Positions 29,025 to 37,497 of a stretch of 64,000 bases of DNA are shown piece after piece (the first letter of the stretch is position 1; every line of letters starts with the position of its first letter). Source of the DNA: a virus; the IMG/VR virus record IMGVR_UViG_3300025138_000025, positions 1 through 64,000 of that record, one strand, 5' to 3'. The notes beneath the pieces were generated by a model. It had not been told where the DNA came from. It saw only the letters and a list, made by a program, of their open reading frames with translations, and made no database searches. The position numbers and the translations under genes are program-made.

Positions 29025-29405
29025 ATGAGTATTGATTTAACTAAATTTTGGCTTGGATTAGATAATGGGCTTATGCCGTCTTATACGGAGAGTTCTTATC
29101 CTAGATATAACTTAATTGAAAGTGGCAGTGGATTTCGAATAGATGTCGCTGTGCCAGGTTGGAATAAAACGGAACTGGAGATTATCGCTGATGGCGAGGA
29201 ACTCCATATCAAGGGAAACAAACAACACAAACTAGATGAGGGAGAAGTATTTCTTCATCAAGGACTAAGTTTAAAAAGCTTTGAGAGAAGATTTATTCTT
29301 AATCCTGATTTACAAGTAACTAATGTGAATCTACAAGACGGATTATTAACGATACAACTAACTCGGACTCCAAACTCTAAAAGGAAAATATTGGAGATAA
29401 AATGA
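29025..29405 (+). CDS. Hsp20-family small heat-shock protein
   Basis: 126 residues from MSIDLTKFWLGLDNGLMPSY; TTGGAGGAAAATATT precedes the ATG. An alpha-crystallin domain is clear: FRIDVAVPGWNKTELEIIAD, GEELHIKGNK, FERRFILNPDLQVTNVNLQD GLLTIQLTR. Such ATP-independent chaperones are common in marine phages and are thought to help virion assembly. Confidence 0.92.
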   Translation: MSIDLTKFWLGLDNGLMPSYTESSYPRYNLIESGSGFRIDVAVPGWNKTELEIIADGEELHIKGNKQHKLDEGEVFLHQGLSLKSFERRFILNPDLQVTNVNLQDGLLTIQLTRTPNSKRKILEIK

Positions 29406-29527
29406 AAGCACTAGCTTTTAAAGTTCGAGATGGAATAGACAAGTGTGATGTCGAAGCAATAGGAGAAGTAGTTATACTAACATGTATGGCTGCAATAACC
29501 TTCTTAGCAATGGCACCACTTGTTTAA
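29402..29527 (+). CDS. Small membrane protein upstream of lysozyme (holin candidate)
   Basis: 41 residues, MKALAFKVRDGIDKCDVEAI then GEVVILTCMAAITFLAMAPL. One C-terminal hydrophobic helix. ATGA-coupled to hsp20 and just before the lysozyme, a typical holin place; too short to be sure. Confidence 0.6.
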   Translation: MKALAFKVRDGIDKCDVEAIGEVVILTCMAAITFLAMAPLV

Positions 29528-29545
29528 CAAGTTGACGAACATGAT

Positions 29546-29572
29546 GGGGAAGTGTAAGCTTCCCCAACTTTT
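29546..29572 (+). terminator. Hairpin before lysozyme, partial terminator or attenuator
   Basis: GGGGAAG-TGTAAG-CTTCCCC, then AACTTTTAC. The U-tract is broken, so readthrough into the lysozyme is expected. Confidence 0.5.
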
Positions 29573-29594
29573 ACGACTACTAACAGGAAAAACT

Positions 29595-30038
29595 ATGACA
29601 ATATCAGAAGAAGGCAAAAGCCTTATTAAAAAATTTGAAGGATGCGAACTCACAGCATATAAATGTGCAGCAGGAGTTCCAACGATAGGATATGGACATA
29701 TCAAAGGCGTAAGCATGGGTGATACCATAACACAAGAACAAGCAGACGAGATGTTTAACCACGAAATGCACGAATACGAAACTTATGTGAACACAGCGGT
29801 AACGGTTCCACTTTCTCAAAATCAATACGACGCTATTGTGTCTTGGGTGTTCAATCTCGGTAATGGAAATCTCTTAGCTTCAACAATGTTGAAAGTCATC
29901 AACTCTGGCGACCATGCTGGAGTGCCTGCTCAAATCAAAAGGTGGAACAAAGCAGGTGGAAAGGTCTTAGACGGCTTAGTACGAAGAAGAGAAGCAGAAG
30001 CATTACTCTATCAAGGAGCAATCTGGGAACATGTCTAA
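29595..30038 (+). CDS. Phage lysozyme (endolysin, GH24)
   Basis: 147 residues from MTISEEGKSLIKKFEGCELT with AGGAAAAACT upstream. The T4-lysozyme-type triad is at Glu15 (KKFEGC), position 24 and Thr30 (TIGYGH) with the correct 8- and 5-residue spacing, but position 24 is Cys rather than Asp (YKCAAGVPTIGYGH). Cys at this place is known to be tolerated in T4 lysozyme. No signal-arrest anchor is visible, so export should need a holin. Confidence 0.9.
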   Translation: MTISEEGKSLIKKFEGCELTAYKCAAGVPTIGYGHIKGVSMGDTITQEQADEMFNHEMHEYETYVNTAVTVPLSQNQYDAIVSWVFNLGNGNLLASTMLKVINSGDHAGVPAQIKRWNKAGGKVLDGLVRRREAEALLYQGAIWEHV

Positions 30039-30276
30039 GCAAGAGTTTTTAGAGAAGTTAAATGATTGGTGGTTCTGGTTTAAGAACCTATTTCTATCTT
30101 ATTACGAACTCACAGTGAGTTATAATTCAATATACGGCGATGCAGATGATGAAACATTCGTAGTCGCAAAGTTTTATAAGAAGCAAGATAAATATCTTCA
30201 GTTCAAAACCGAAGATGGCGATATAGTAGAAATACGAGGAGCTGAAGGGCTCAATTATAAAATTAAGGAGTTATAA
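30031..30276 (+). CDS. Hypothetical protein in the lysis block
   Basis: 81 residues; aromatic N-terminal helix (LNDWWFWFKNLFLSYYELTV) and a beta-rich C-terminus. Overlaps the lysozyme end and TAATG-couples to the i-spanin. The N-terminal helix may be membrane-associated. Not recognised. Confidence 0.75.
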   Translation: MSKQEFLEKLNDWWFWFKNLFLSYYELTVSYNSIYGDADDETFVVAKFYKKQDKYLQFKTEDGDIVEIRGAEGLNYKIKEL

Positions 30277-30671
30277 TGAACCAACTTTATATAGGAATTA
30301 TATTAGTGTTGAGTCTAGGTAGTTACTACCTGTACCAACAAAACCAAGTGCTAACAGCAAACAACGCAGCACTTGAAGGAGCAGTAGCAACCCAAGAGGA
30401 AGCTATCTCATCAATGCAGAATGATTTTGCATTACAAACCCAGCAGTTAGGGGACTTGCAGAAGAAGTCACAAGCTGCACAGTTAGAGATGAATAGATAC
30501 TTAGACATCTTTAAACGACACAATTTAACAAAACTAGCAGCAGCAAAACCTGGTTTGCTAGAACCAAGAATAAACAAAGGAACAAAAAATGTATTTGATT
30601 CAATCGAAGAAATTAGTCGCACCATTGATAGCCTTGATGATGGCGTCGAGTTGCAGTCTAATCCCAACTAA
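30276..30671 (+). CDS. i-spanin (Rz-like) candidate
   Basis: 131 residues: N-terminal transmembrane helix (LYIGIILVLSLGSYYLY) then a long periplasmic coiled coil (NNAALEGAVATQEEAISSMQ; LGDLQKKSQAAQLEMNRYLD). Start of the overlapping lipoprotein gene lies within it, the Rz/Rz1 layout. Together they should fuse inner and outer membranes at lysis. Confidence 0.75.
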   Translation: MNQLYIGIILVLSLGSYYLYQQNQVLTANNAALEGAVATQEEAISSMQNDFALQTQQLGDLQKKSQAAQLEMNRYLDIFKRHNLTKLAAAKPGLLEPRINKGTKNVFDSIEEISRTIDSLDDGVELQSNPN

Positions 30672-30981
30672 ACAGATAGAAATAACAGCAAAACCTATGG
30701 ACAGGATAATAACACAACCTGTTCTACCAAGAGAGATAGACTTAAAGCTACCTTTATGGTATGTAGTTAGTGATAAAAACATTGACGAGTTTCACGAAAG
30801 ATTAACAGCAGAACATGGACAAGTAGTATTTGTAGCTATGTCCATACCAGATTATGAGTTAATGTCATATAACATGCAAGAATTAAAGCGTTATATAACT
30901 GAACTCAAAGAGGTCGTAGTTTACTATGAAAAAGTAACAGACCCAAAAGCATTAAATAATGATACAAGCACTAAAAATTAA
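30589..30981 (+). CDS. o-spanin (Rz1-like) lipoprotein candidate
   Basis: 130 residues with a lipoprotein signal (LIALMMASSC, lipidated Cys22). AAAGGAACAAAAA precedes the ATG. It overlaps the i-spanin by 83 bases in a different frame. Longer than classical Rz1 and with fewer prolines, so the assignment relies on lipobox plus overlap. Confidence 0.7.
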   Translation: MYLIQSKKLVAPLIALMMASSCSLIPTKQIEITAKPMDRIITQPVLPREIDLKLPLWYVVSDKNIDEFHERLTAEHGQVVFVAMSIPDYELMSYNMQELKRYITELKEVVVYYEKVTDPKALNNDTSTKN

Positions 30982-31573
30982 GAACAGGGAAACAATCACA
31001 CGATTAGACTTAATGGCAAGAACAGTTTACAAACAACCAGCAAGTTACAATCAAAGTCCAAAACCTAACATAACTCTAGCAAAGCTACGCTCGTCTATGA
31101 CAGCCAATGATGGTAAGCATGAGTTGACAAACAATGTTGACTATGCAGGCAGGGCTGCTCCTATTGGTACTGATATGGTAAGACTTAGAAATATCTTTAG
31201 AAACATTATTTGTACCAAAACTAACACCGAGAACTGGTATTGGGACACTTATATGGCTCAAACTCCTTACTGGGGCTGGACTGGTTGGAATAACAACAAA
31301 GGGAAAGGTAAACTATTCCTTAGATTTATTCATAACTCAGGTCGTGGAGAAACTAGAATGGTGTCAAAAGGTAGATACAAGAAGATACCTGACCAACATT
31401 CAAACTACAACGCTGACTGGACATTATTAGTAGGAGAACAAGACGGAATTGATGACTGGATGGCAGATAGAAACTACAACAAAAAGCCAAGATGCGTCTT
31501 AGAGTTAGCAATTAAAAGTACCAATAAGAAAGCATGGGAAGAAGCTTGTGAATATATTAACTGCGTGGGCTAA
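30959..31573 (+). CDS. Conserved hypothetical protein, Trp/Tyr-rich
   Basis: 204 residues (Met1 at 30959, or Met19 MARTVYKQP as alternative). NWYWDTYMAQTPYWGWTGWN and KLFLRFIHNSGRGETRMVSK stand out. Not recognised as a named family; it lies between spanins and a 2OG oxygenase. Confidence 0.7.
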   Translation: MIQALKIKNRETITRLDLMARTVYKQPASYNQSPKPNITLAKLRSSMTANDGKHELTNNVDYAGRAAPIGTDMVRLRNIFRNIICTKTNTENWYWDTYMAQTPYWGWTGWNNNKGKGKLFLRFIHNSGRGETRMVSKGRYKKIPDQHSNYNADWTLLVGEQDGIDDWMADRNYNKKPRCVLELAIKSTNKKAWEEACEYINCVG

Positions 31574-31730
31574 GTTTAGACAAAAAAGAAAAGTCGATAG
31601 ACTAATTGTACAACACCTAGAAACTAGAGTGGAAGAATTAGAGGCGTGGGCTCATCCAAAGTGCGGAATCGAAGGCTTTGATGGATACCATGAATTAGTA
31701 GAAAGAATTAAACGCTTAGAAAGTAAGTGA
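31548..31730 (+). CDS. Small coiled-coil protein
   Basis: 60 residues starting at GTG 31548; LETRVEELEAWAHPKCGIEG and LVERIKRLESK. Overlaps both neighbours, the downstream one as GTGA. Not recognised. Confidence 0.6.
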   Translation: MNILTAWAKFRQKRKVDRLIVQHLETRVEELEAWAHPKCGIEGFDGYHELVERIKRLESK

Positions 31731-32386
31731 AGTTAGAAGTAAGCGTACATAAAAAACACGATATAGTAGGGCATATACCTACTTTTTTATCTGATGCAGA
31801 AATAGAACAGCTGTATGAGATAAACAAAGATAGGAAGTGGCCGTACGCAGCAACAAGATGGAGTGGTTACAACTCAAAAATACGCAAATGTAAAAAGCGA
31901 AGTCGTATAGAGTTCCCATTCTATGACAGATTAAAGAAAGCAGTAGACTTATATAACGACAATACATATAAGTTTCATCTCTATGATGAGAGAAAGATGC
32001 ATGAAATAAACATGGTTAGATATGATGAACCAGGCATGCACTTTAGAGCTCACAGAGATTATCGTCCTGGATTGAAAGAAATACATACAGGAATGACTAC
32101 TAGAAAAATTAGCCTAAGTATACAACTTAGCAACAGTAAAGAATACGAAGGGGGAGACTTGGAGATAGTTGAAAGTTATACTACTCCTGATGTCTTCATA
32201 GATAGTAACTATCCTCCTGACTTCTTAAAACAAAGAGAAACCTTTAGACACACTTTCCCTACGATTAGGAAGAAAGGTTCTCTTACAATATTTACATCAA
32301 TACATGAACATGAGTCTAAACCATTACTATCTGGGAAACGAGATATAATAGTAGGATTCTTTAGAGGTGCGGGAGCACCATATTAA
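31727..32386 (+). CDS. 2OG-Fe(II) oxygenase (prolyl-4-hydroxylase-like)
   Basis: 219 residues starting at GTG. The double-stranded beta-helix shows MHFRAHRDYRPG (HxD), SLSIQLSNSKEYEGGDLEIV and HEHESKPLLSGKRDIIVGFF (distal His and the Arg/Lys that binds 2-oxoglutarate). Substrate unknown: protein residues, glycan or nucleobase. One of several such enzymes in this window. Confidence 0.88.
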   Translation: MKLEVSVHKKHDIVGHIPTFLSDAEIEQLYEINKDRKWPYAATRWSGYNSKIRKCKKRSRIEFPFYDRLKKAVDLYNDNTYKFHLYDERKMHEINMVRYDEPGMHFRAHRDYRPGLKEIHTGMTTRKISLSIQLSNSKEYEGGDLEIVESYTTPDVFIDSNYPPDFLKQRETFRHTFPTIRKKGSLTIFTSIHEHESKPLLSGKRDIIVGFFRGAGAPY

Positions 32387-32899
32387 ATGATTACACAATT
32401 AAATAGTGAACTTAAGAAGATAGCACTAGATATTCTAGATTTTCCTCTTGATATGAGGGACACAACCTTTCCCTTTTGGCACGCAGTTCCTCTGCATAAA
32501 AAACACCCCAAGTTAGACGATTACAAATGTACTTATCCTAAGTGGTATAACCATGAAAATGAGTTCTTAGAGATACTACGACACAAAATAGACAATACAT
32601 TACCAAGTGCAGTAATTGCATTAGAAGTAAAAGATAAGTTTCCAGTACAGATACCGAACAAAGGAATAGTGCAGATATTCTCATTAAACAAAAAGCATAC
32701 TTCGATAGTTATTGGAAAAGACCTTAACAACCTCATGCATTGCTTGGATATTCCTAGCTATGAGCAGTTTGACTGGGCGAAACATTATATCAGTAATAAT
32801 GCCTTACATTCCGACAATGGACTATATGTGGGTAATAAATTTTTTCACTCAATTCATGCGTCAGCGGGAGCAAAGTTATTATATGTCAAATACAATTAG
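32387..32899 (+). CDS. Hypothetical protein
   Basis: 170 residues, MITQLNSELKKIALDILDFP. HSDNGLYVGNKFFHSIHASA near the end has His/Asp residues reminiscent of cupin folds, but no clear HxD. It starts directly after the 2OG gene and overlaps the glycosyltransferase. Function open. Confidence 0.75.
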   Translation: MITQLNSELKKIALDILDFPLDMRDTTFPFWHAVPLHKKHPKLDDYKCTYPKWYNHENEFLEILRHKIDNTLPSAVIALEVKDKFPVQIPNKGIVQIFSLNKKHTSIVIGKDLNNLMHCLDIPSYEQFDWAKHYISNNALHSDNGLYVGNKFFHSIHASAGAKLLYVKYN

Positions 32900-33686
32900 A
32901 TTATTTATAGGTACGAGTGAAAAAGAAGATTATCTAATGGAACAGATATATCTCTACTCACTACGCAAAAACCTCGGTTCGGCATACGAATTAGAGATAA
33001 CATTTTTGAGACCATCAATGTTTCCAAAATGGGATAGAAGATACTGGGGTACACCTTTTACTTGTTTTAGATATGCAGTTCCAGAACTATGCAACTTTGA
33101 GGGGAAAGCTATATACACAGATGTAGATATGATTAACTTTAGAGACATAGCACATCTATGGGAGTATCCAATGCACGGCAAGCCTTTTGGATTTATATGG
33201 GATGCTCTACAAGACAACGGCAAGAAAGGTGCAGAGAAAGGAAAGCCTAGAGGTTGGTGGTGTGATAGTCTGATGTTATTTGATTGCGAGAAAGCAAAGC
33301 CATACATGGACAGCATAAAGGATATGGAAGAATGGAGTGCAAAAACTAGCAAAAGTTATAAGTGGGAGTTCGGAGAGAAACTAGGTATGCCATACCAATC
33401 CAAATCACTAGAGTATATAGAATGGTTAGACTCACGATGGAATTGTTTTGATGGAGTCAACCCCTCAGAAGATGTTCCCAAAGAGGACAGACACGACTTT
33501 TGGAAGAAGCCACAGATGAGTGCAGATTATATGTGGCAGTTACATTTAACAGGTCTTAGTTACCAGCCGTGGCATCCAAGATATAATTGTTTTGCTAAGG
33601 CTACTCACTGGAGACAAGACTTAATGGAGATATGGTGGCACTATGCCGAAATAATTAGAGAGCTGGAGAACAATGGGAAGTCTTGA
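32883..33686 (+). CDS. Glycosyltransferase, GT-A/GT8-like
   Basis: 267 residues from MSNTIRLFIGTSEKEDYLME; GGGAG lies 12 bases upstream. AIYTDVDMINFRDI supplies a DxD metal-binding motif, and CFRYAVPELCNFEGK plus SLMLFDCEKAKPYMDS resemble family 8 transferases. Could modify virion proteins, host surface glycans or DNA. Confidence 0.75.
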   Translation: MSNTIRLFIGTSEKEDYLMEQIYLYSLRKNLGSAYELEITFLRPSMFPKWDRRYWGTPFTCFRYAVPELCNFEGKAIYTDVDMINFRDIAHLWEYPMHGKPFGFIWDALQDNGKKGAEKGKPRGWWCDSLMLFDCEKAKPYMDSIKDMEEWSAKTSKSYKWEFGEKLGMPYQSKSLEYIEWLDSRWNCFDGVNPSEDVPKEDRHDFWKKPQMSADYMWQLHLTGLSYQPWHPRYNCFAKATHWRQDLMEIWWHYAEIIRELENNGKS

Positions 33687-34410
33687 TTTAGACACATTAC
33701 TGCAGCCGATAGGACTTGAACGCTTCTTGAAAGAATACAAAGGTAAGAAACATTTTGTAATCAAGTCTAAAGATAATATATTTAGTGAGCATTATAGCTG
33801 GAAGGAGTTCGATAACTACTTGAATCAGTACGAAATAGGGGCATGGGATAGGATGCCTCAGCTACAAGTAGTAATGCCAGACGGCACTAAGTGGTGTAAG
33901 AAGAAGTCACCACACAAAAGAACAAGAGACGAATTATTAAAACTGTGGAGAGATGGAAGTAGTTTCATTATTACTATCTCCGAGTTTTTAAACAAAACAA
34001 TGTGGAATCAGACTAGAGAGTTTGAAAAACACTATGGCATTGGACAGGCTAATATATACTGTTCCAATCAGAAAGATGCCAAGTGTTTTCCTATTCATGC
34101 CGACTCCACAGACAATTTTCTTTTCCATGTAAGTGGAAAGATAAGATGGTATATGTACGAGGACTTCGCCTTAGAGGACAAGCAGATGCGTCCCAAGTCC
34201 TATACTCCTAAATTACTGGAGACTATAGAGCTTGACGATGGAGACCTCTTGTATATACCTACTAGGCAGTATCATAAAGTAGATACTCTAAGCCCACGAA
34301 TATCAATATCTTTTCATTTCCGTGAACCGCACAGCAGCGGACCTCATGGGGATAGAAGGCGTAAGTGGTTAGATTGGGAGCCAGGAGAAATATATGGCAC
34401 AACCAAGTGA
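33673..34410 (+). CDS. JmjC/cupin_4-type oxygenase
   Basis: 245 residues. PIHADSTDNFLFHVSGKIRW gives the HxD and the 2OG-lysine region, and GDLLYIPTRQYHKVDTLSPR the distal His, as in JmjC ribosomal oxygenases (RoxA-like/cupin_4). Such enzymes hydroxylate ribosomal proteins; with a phage bS21 in the same genome a ribosome target is tempting but unproven. Confidence 0.82.
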   Translation: MGSLDLDTLLQPIGLERFLKEYKGKKHFVIKSKDNIFSEHYSWKEFDNYLNQYEIGAWDRMPQLQVVMPDGTKWCKKKSPHKRTRDELLKLWRDGSSFIITISEFLNKTMWNQTREFEKHYGIGQANIYCSNQKDAKCFPIHADSTDNFLFHVSGKIRWYMYEDFALEDKQMRPKSYTPKLLETIELDDGDLLYIPTRQYHKVDTLSPRISISFHFREPHSSGPHGDRRRKWLDWEPGEIYGTTK

Positions 34411-34771
34411 ACAGTTCCAAGGCGATATGTCGAGGAATGAGGTAGAAATAGACCTTAATAAGTTTATGGCAATGGTTTCAGAAATTGGTGAATTAAAAGC
34501 CAAGATTATGGAGATGGAGAACGAAAAAGAGCCTGATAATCCATGGCAGAAATGGATATGGTTATCAAACATGGTAGACGCATGGAGAATATTCCCTAGA
34601 GCATTTTTAAGTATTTATATGTATTTATTATACTATTGTACTTTTTGGTTCATGGAATTAGATGTACCTACATTAGAGCAGTCGGGATTAATTTCGATTG
34701 TAGTAGGGGCAGGAGCTGCATGGTTTGGTCTTTACGCTGGAACAGCTAAAGATAAGATAAACTCAAAATAG
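34394..34771 (+). CDS. Two-span membrane protein (holin-like family)
   Basis: 125 residues. AGGAG-AAATAT precedes the ATG. An N-terminal coiled coil is followed by AFLSIYMYLLYYCTFWFMEL and GLISIVVGAGAAWFGLYAGT. The VVGAGAAWFGLYxxT end recurs in marine phages; holin function is a guess from topology. Confidence 0.78.
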   Translation: MAQPSEQFQGDMSRNEVEIDLNKFMAMVSEIGELKAKIMEMENEKEPDNPWQKWIWLSNMVDAWRIFPRAFLSIYMYLLYYCTFWFMELDVPTLEQSGLISIVVGAGAAWFGLYAGTAKDKINSK

Positions 34772-34774
34772 TTC

Positions 34775-34803
34775 TTGACATCTACTGATAATTTTAGTAT
34801 AAT
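34775..34803 (+). promoter_or_regulatory. Near-leaderless promoter
   Basis: TTGACA, 17-bp spacer, TATAAT, eight bases before ATG 34812. Confidence 0.85.
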
Positions 34804-34811
34804 ATACTCAT

Positions 34812-34925
34812 ATGAAAATTACAGAAACCAAACATAAACCAACCAAATCAGATAAACCATGCACTTACTGTGGAACTACAGAAAATGCAGATGGATTATG
34901 TGGTGTCTACAAGTGTTGGAAATAG
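34812..34925 (+). CDS. 37-aa zinc-finger-like peptide
   Basis: MKITETKHKPTKSDKPCTYC, GTTENADGLCGVYKCWK: CxxC plus two more cysteines could bind zinc. Its stop abuts the next start. Strong own promoter. Confidence 0.65.
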   Translation: MKITETKHKPTKSDKPCTYCGTTENADGLCGVYKCWK

Positions 34926-35522
34926 ATGAATTTATTTTATTTAGATGAAGACCTTGATAGATGTGCCGAGTACCATGTCGACAAGCATATTGTTAAAATG
35001 CCTCTCGAGGCAGCACAGTTACTGTGCACAGCAATATGGGTTGATGAAGTACTAGGCTTTGTACCTCGTGCGCTTGACAAGGACGAACGAGAAGTACTAA
35101 ACAGTAAGAAAGCCAAGATAAAGCATCTTCCTATGGAAGAGCGACCTCTTACACCTTATCTGCCGATGATGTATAATCATCCATGCACGATTTGGGTTAG
35201 GTCATCTTTGGATAACTTTGAGTGGGCTCATTGTTACGCTAACGCGCTCAATGATGAGTACCACTATCGTTATGGAAAACAGCATAAGTCTATCGTAGAA
35301 GTAGTAAACAAACTACCTGAACCAAAGAATATGCCTAGGTTAGGACAGACTCCTTTCCTTATGGCTATGCCTGATGAGTTAAAAAACGAAGATGATGTTA
35401 TACAATCGTATCGAGATTACTACCACCTAGACAAAGCAACCTTTGCCGAGTGGAAGTACAGAGATAAGCCAGTCTGGTGGAATGAAGATTACGCAGACTA
35501 TGAAAAGAGAATAACAAGATGA
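34926..35522 (+). CDS. Conserved phage protein of unknown function
   Basis: 198 residues: MNLFYLDEDLDRCAEYHVDK, HIVKMPLEAAQLLCTAIW, NHPCTIWVRSSLDNFEWAHC, PRLGQTPFLMAMPDELKNED. The DKHIVKM..E.AQLL and MPDE blocks recur in T4-like and other marine phages as a conserved unknown. Invariant Asp/His/Lys suggest an enzyme. Confidence 0.85.
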   Translation: MNLFYLDEDLDRCAEYHVDKHIVKMPLEAAQLLCTAIWVDEVLGFVPRALDKDEREVLNSKKAKIKHLPMEERPLTPYLPMMYNHPCTIWVRSSLDNFEWAHCYANALNDEYHYRYGKQHKSIVEVVNKLPEPKNMPRLGQTPFLMAMPDELKNEDDVIQSYRDYYHLDKATFAEWKYRDKPVWWNEDYADYEKRITR

Positions 35523-35707
35523 TAAAAGTAAAAGTGGGCAAAGGTGCCTTAATGTTTAAAGAAGGAACATCAGACGAAGAAATCAATAAGAAGTTATTAG
35601 AGTACGCGCAGTTTCAAGTATTAAAACGACCAATAGTGGTCAGAAAGAGCAATGGGGATGAATACCAGATGCTAAATGGAGTAAGATTAAATGGCAAGAA
35701 GCACTAA
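35519..35707 (+). CDS. Hypothetical small protein
   Basis: 62 residues, MIKVKVGKGALMFKEGTSDE to QMLNGVRLNGKKH. ATGA-coupled upstream. Not recognised. Confidence 0.7.
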   Translation: MIKVKVGKGALMFKEGTSDEEINKKLLEYAQFQVLKRPIVVRKSNGDEYQMLNGVRLNGKKH

Positions 35708-35933
35708 AACAAACTTTTTAGACCAACTAATAGGAGTAAAAGAACCAACAGTGGAAACAATGGAACATAGTCAAGTACTAAAACAAAACTTAGAAGCACA
35801 GATGTCAGGTGTCGAGAACGATATTGTCAATCTAAAGGCTCAACTTGCTAAGAAGAAAGAATATCTAGCTAAGTTAGAGGGCGGACTTGAAGTAATAGAC
35901 GAACTCACAAAGCATGACAGTACACATAGTTGA
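35691..35933 (+). CDS. Coiled-coil protein
   Basis: 80 residues with a long C-terminal coiled coil (QMSGVENDIVNLKAQLAKKK). Overlaps neighbours on both sides. Not recognised. Confidence 0.7.
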   Translation: MARSTKTNFLDQLIGVKEPTVETMEHSQVLKQNLEAQMSGVENDIVNLKAQLAKKKEYLAKLEGGLEVIDELTKHDSTHS

Positions 35934-36549
35934 TAACTTCTATCCAAACCCAGACGAGGTTAGAGAAAAAGCACTAAAACTTTTTTACTATCCTGGAAGG
36001 CGAGGAAAGAAGATGGCATTTCCTGGAGATAGGACTTTGTCTAGTTACTCTAGTGAGAACCGACTATTCTTAAAGAACAGATTAGAGAAAACTATAGGGA
36101 AGCAGATAACTTACTTTCCTCACAAAAACTCCAATGGAGCGTTTACTCTTGGGATAAAGAAAGAGAACGAGTTTCTTAACTGGATTCACCATGACTGTTC
36201 AGGATATTTAGAGAGAACAACAGAAAGTGTAGATGGTCAGGCATGGGCGTGTGTAATTTATTTACAACCGACAGCCGACATTACTACAGGCACAGCACTC
36301 TTTAGAAGTAAGGTAACAGGTTCAATAGAGAAGTCAGAAGATTTAAAAATAGACAGAAATGCTGGGTTCAAAGGTGAGTGGAAAAGCAACAGTAAAGACT
36401 GGGAGTTGCATACTTATGTTGGGAATGTATATAACAGATGCGTTATTTATCCTGCAAAGTATTGGCATGCTCCTTTCAATGCTTCTTTTGGCAAAGACAA
36501 ACAAACAGGAAGATTAGTACAAGTAGGATTTTTTACAACGGAGAAGTAA
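35914..36549 (+). CDS. DUF6445-like iron-dependent oxygenase
   Basis: 211 residues. FLNWIHHDCSGYLERTTESV gives an HxD, YLQPTADITTGTALFRSKV a DSBH strand pair, and YPAKYWHAPFNASFGKDKQT plus GRLVQVGFF the distal His and 2OG Arg. I associate this layout with DUF6445. Substrate unknown. Confidence 0.78.
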   Translation: MTVHIVDNFYPNPDEVREKALKLFYYPGRRGKKMAFPGDRTLSSYSSENRLFLKNRLEKTIGKQITYFPHKNSNGAFTLGIKKENEFLNWIHHDCSGYLERTTESVDGQAWACVIYLQPTADITTGTALFRSKVTGSIEKSEDLKIDRNAGFKGEWKSNSKDWELHTYVGNVYNRCVIYPAKYWHAPFNASFGKDKQTGRLVQVGFFTTEK

Positions 36550-36858
36550 ATGACAGAATATAATAACGACAAGTTTAATGAAAGAGTAGCATTAAACATG
36601 CTAAAGAATCACATACTAAATACTTATGATAGTCACTACAGTATGAATAAAATCCAGTCAACCGAGTTCATCTTCGATGCTGGTCATGGCGAAGGCTTCT
36701 GCCTAGGCAACATTATAAAGTATGCCCAACGCTATGGAAAGAAAGATGGAAGAAACGAGCAGGACTTATTAAAGATTCTGCATTATGCAATCATATTACT
36801 AGGGGTAGAGAATGAGAATAAAGAAGCACGAGAACTTAGCGGAAGCGAATATAAGTAA
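36550..36858 (+). CDS. DUF3310-like protein
   Basis: 102 residues. IQSTEFIFDAGHGEGFCLGN, IIKYAQRYGKKDGRNEQDLL and KILHYAII match the DUF3310 core (F..GN.IKY..R...K.G..DL.K). Often annotated as a nucleotide-metabolism-linked phage protein; role unproven. Confidence 0.78.
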   Translation: MTEYNNDKFNERVALNMLKNHILNTYDSHYSMNKIQSTEFIFDAGHGEGFCLGNIIKYAQRYGKKDGRNEQDLLKILHYAIILLGVENENKEARELSGSEYK

Positions 36859-37465
36859 AGTAATAGAATTACTAGAAGGCGAGAAGCCTATAACTAAAAA
36901 AGAAGCGTGTGGCATGTTAAACATTGCCTACAACACTACAAGATTAAACAAAATCATAGTCGAACATAACGAGACTATGAGATTCCGTGCTTTAAGAAAG
37001 GCACAGAACAAAGGAAAAGGTGCAGACCCACAAGAGATAAAGAGTACAGTTCAGATGTATGTAGACGGATTTAATGTATCTGATATAGCTAAGTCGCTTT
37101 ATCGCTCACCTGCATTTATTAAAGGAATTATAGAAAGACTAGGAGTGCCTCAGAAACTCTCCATGACTGACTACGACGGAAGAAGAAACGCAATCTTGCC
37201 AGACCAATGTATGGCAGATGAGTTTGAAATCGGAGAAAAAGTTTGGTGTATTCATCAGAATTACCCAGCTACTATCCAAAGAGAAATACAGCCTGAAGGA
37301 GAAGAAGAAAGAGGTTATAAATTATACTTAGTCTATACCATAGAGTGTACTGACCAAAGTTTATTAAGTAAAACTTTCTTTCCTCACATAACTTCTGCAG
37401 GTAAGTATTACCCACTACCAGCCTACTCGATTGGTAGTTTAAAACATTTACAACAATATTTGTAA
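36812..37465 (+). CDS. Two-HTH DNA-binding protein
   Basis: 217 residues. A first HTH-like unit (KKEACGMLNIAYNTTRLNKI) and a second (VQMYVDGFNVSDIAKSLYRS, PAFIKGIIERLGVPQKL) are followed by a beta-rich domain (EIGEKVWCIHQNYPATIQRE). The second unit resembles the SANT-like repeats of the 45977 product. Likely a transcription regulator. Confidence 0.78.
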   Translation: MRIKKHENLAEANISKVIELLEGEKPITKKEACGMLNIAYNTTRLNKIIVEHNETMRFRALRKAQNKGKGADPQEIKSTVQMYVDGFNVSDIAKSLYRSPAFIKGIIERLGVPQKLSMTDYDGRRNAILPDQCMADEFEIGEKVWCIHQNYPATIQREIQPEGEEERGYKLYLVYTIECTDQSLLSKTFFPHITSAGKYYPLPAYSIGSLKHLQQYL

Positions 37466-37497
37466 AGAACTCAATAAAATGAGCATAAGGAAAAGAT

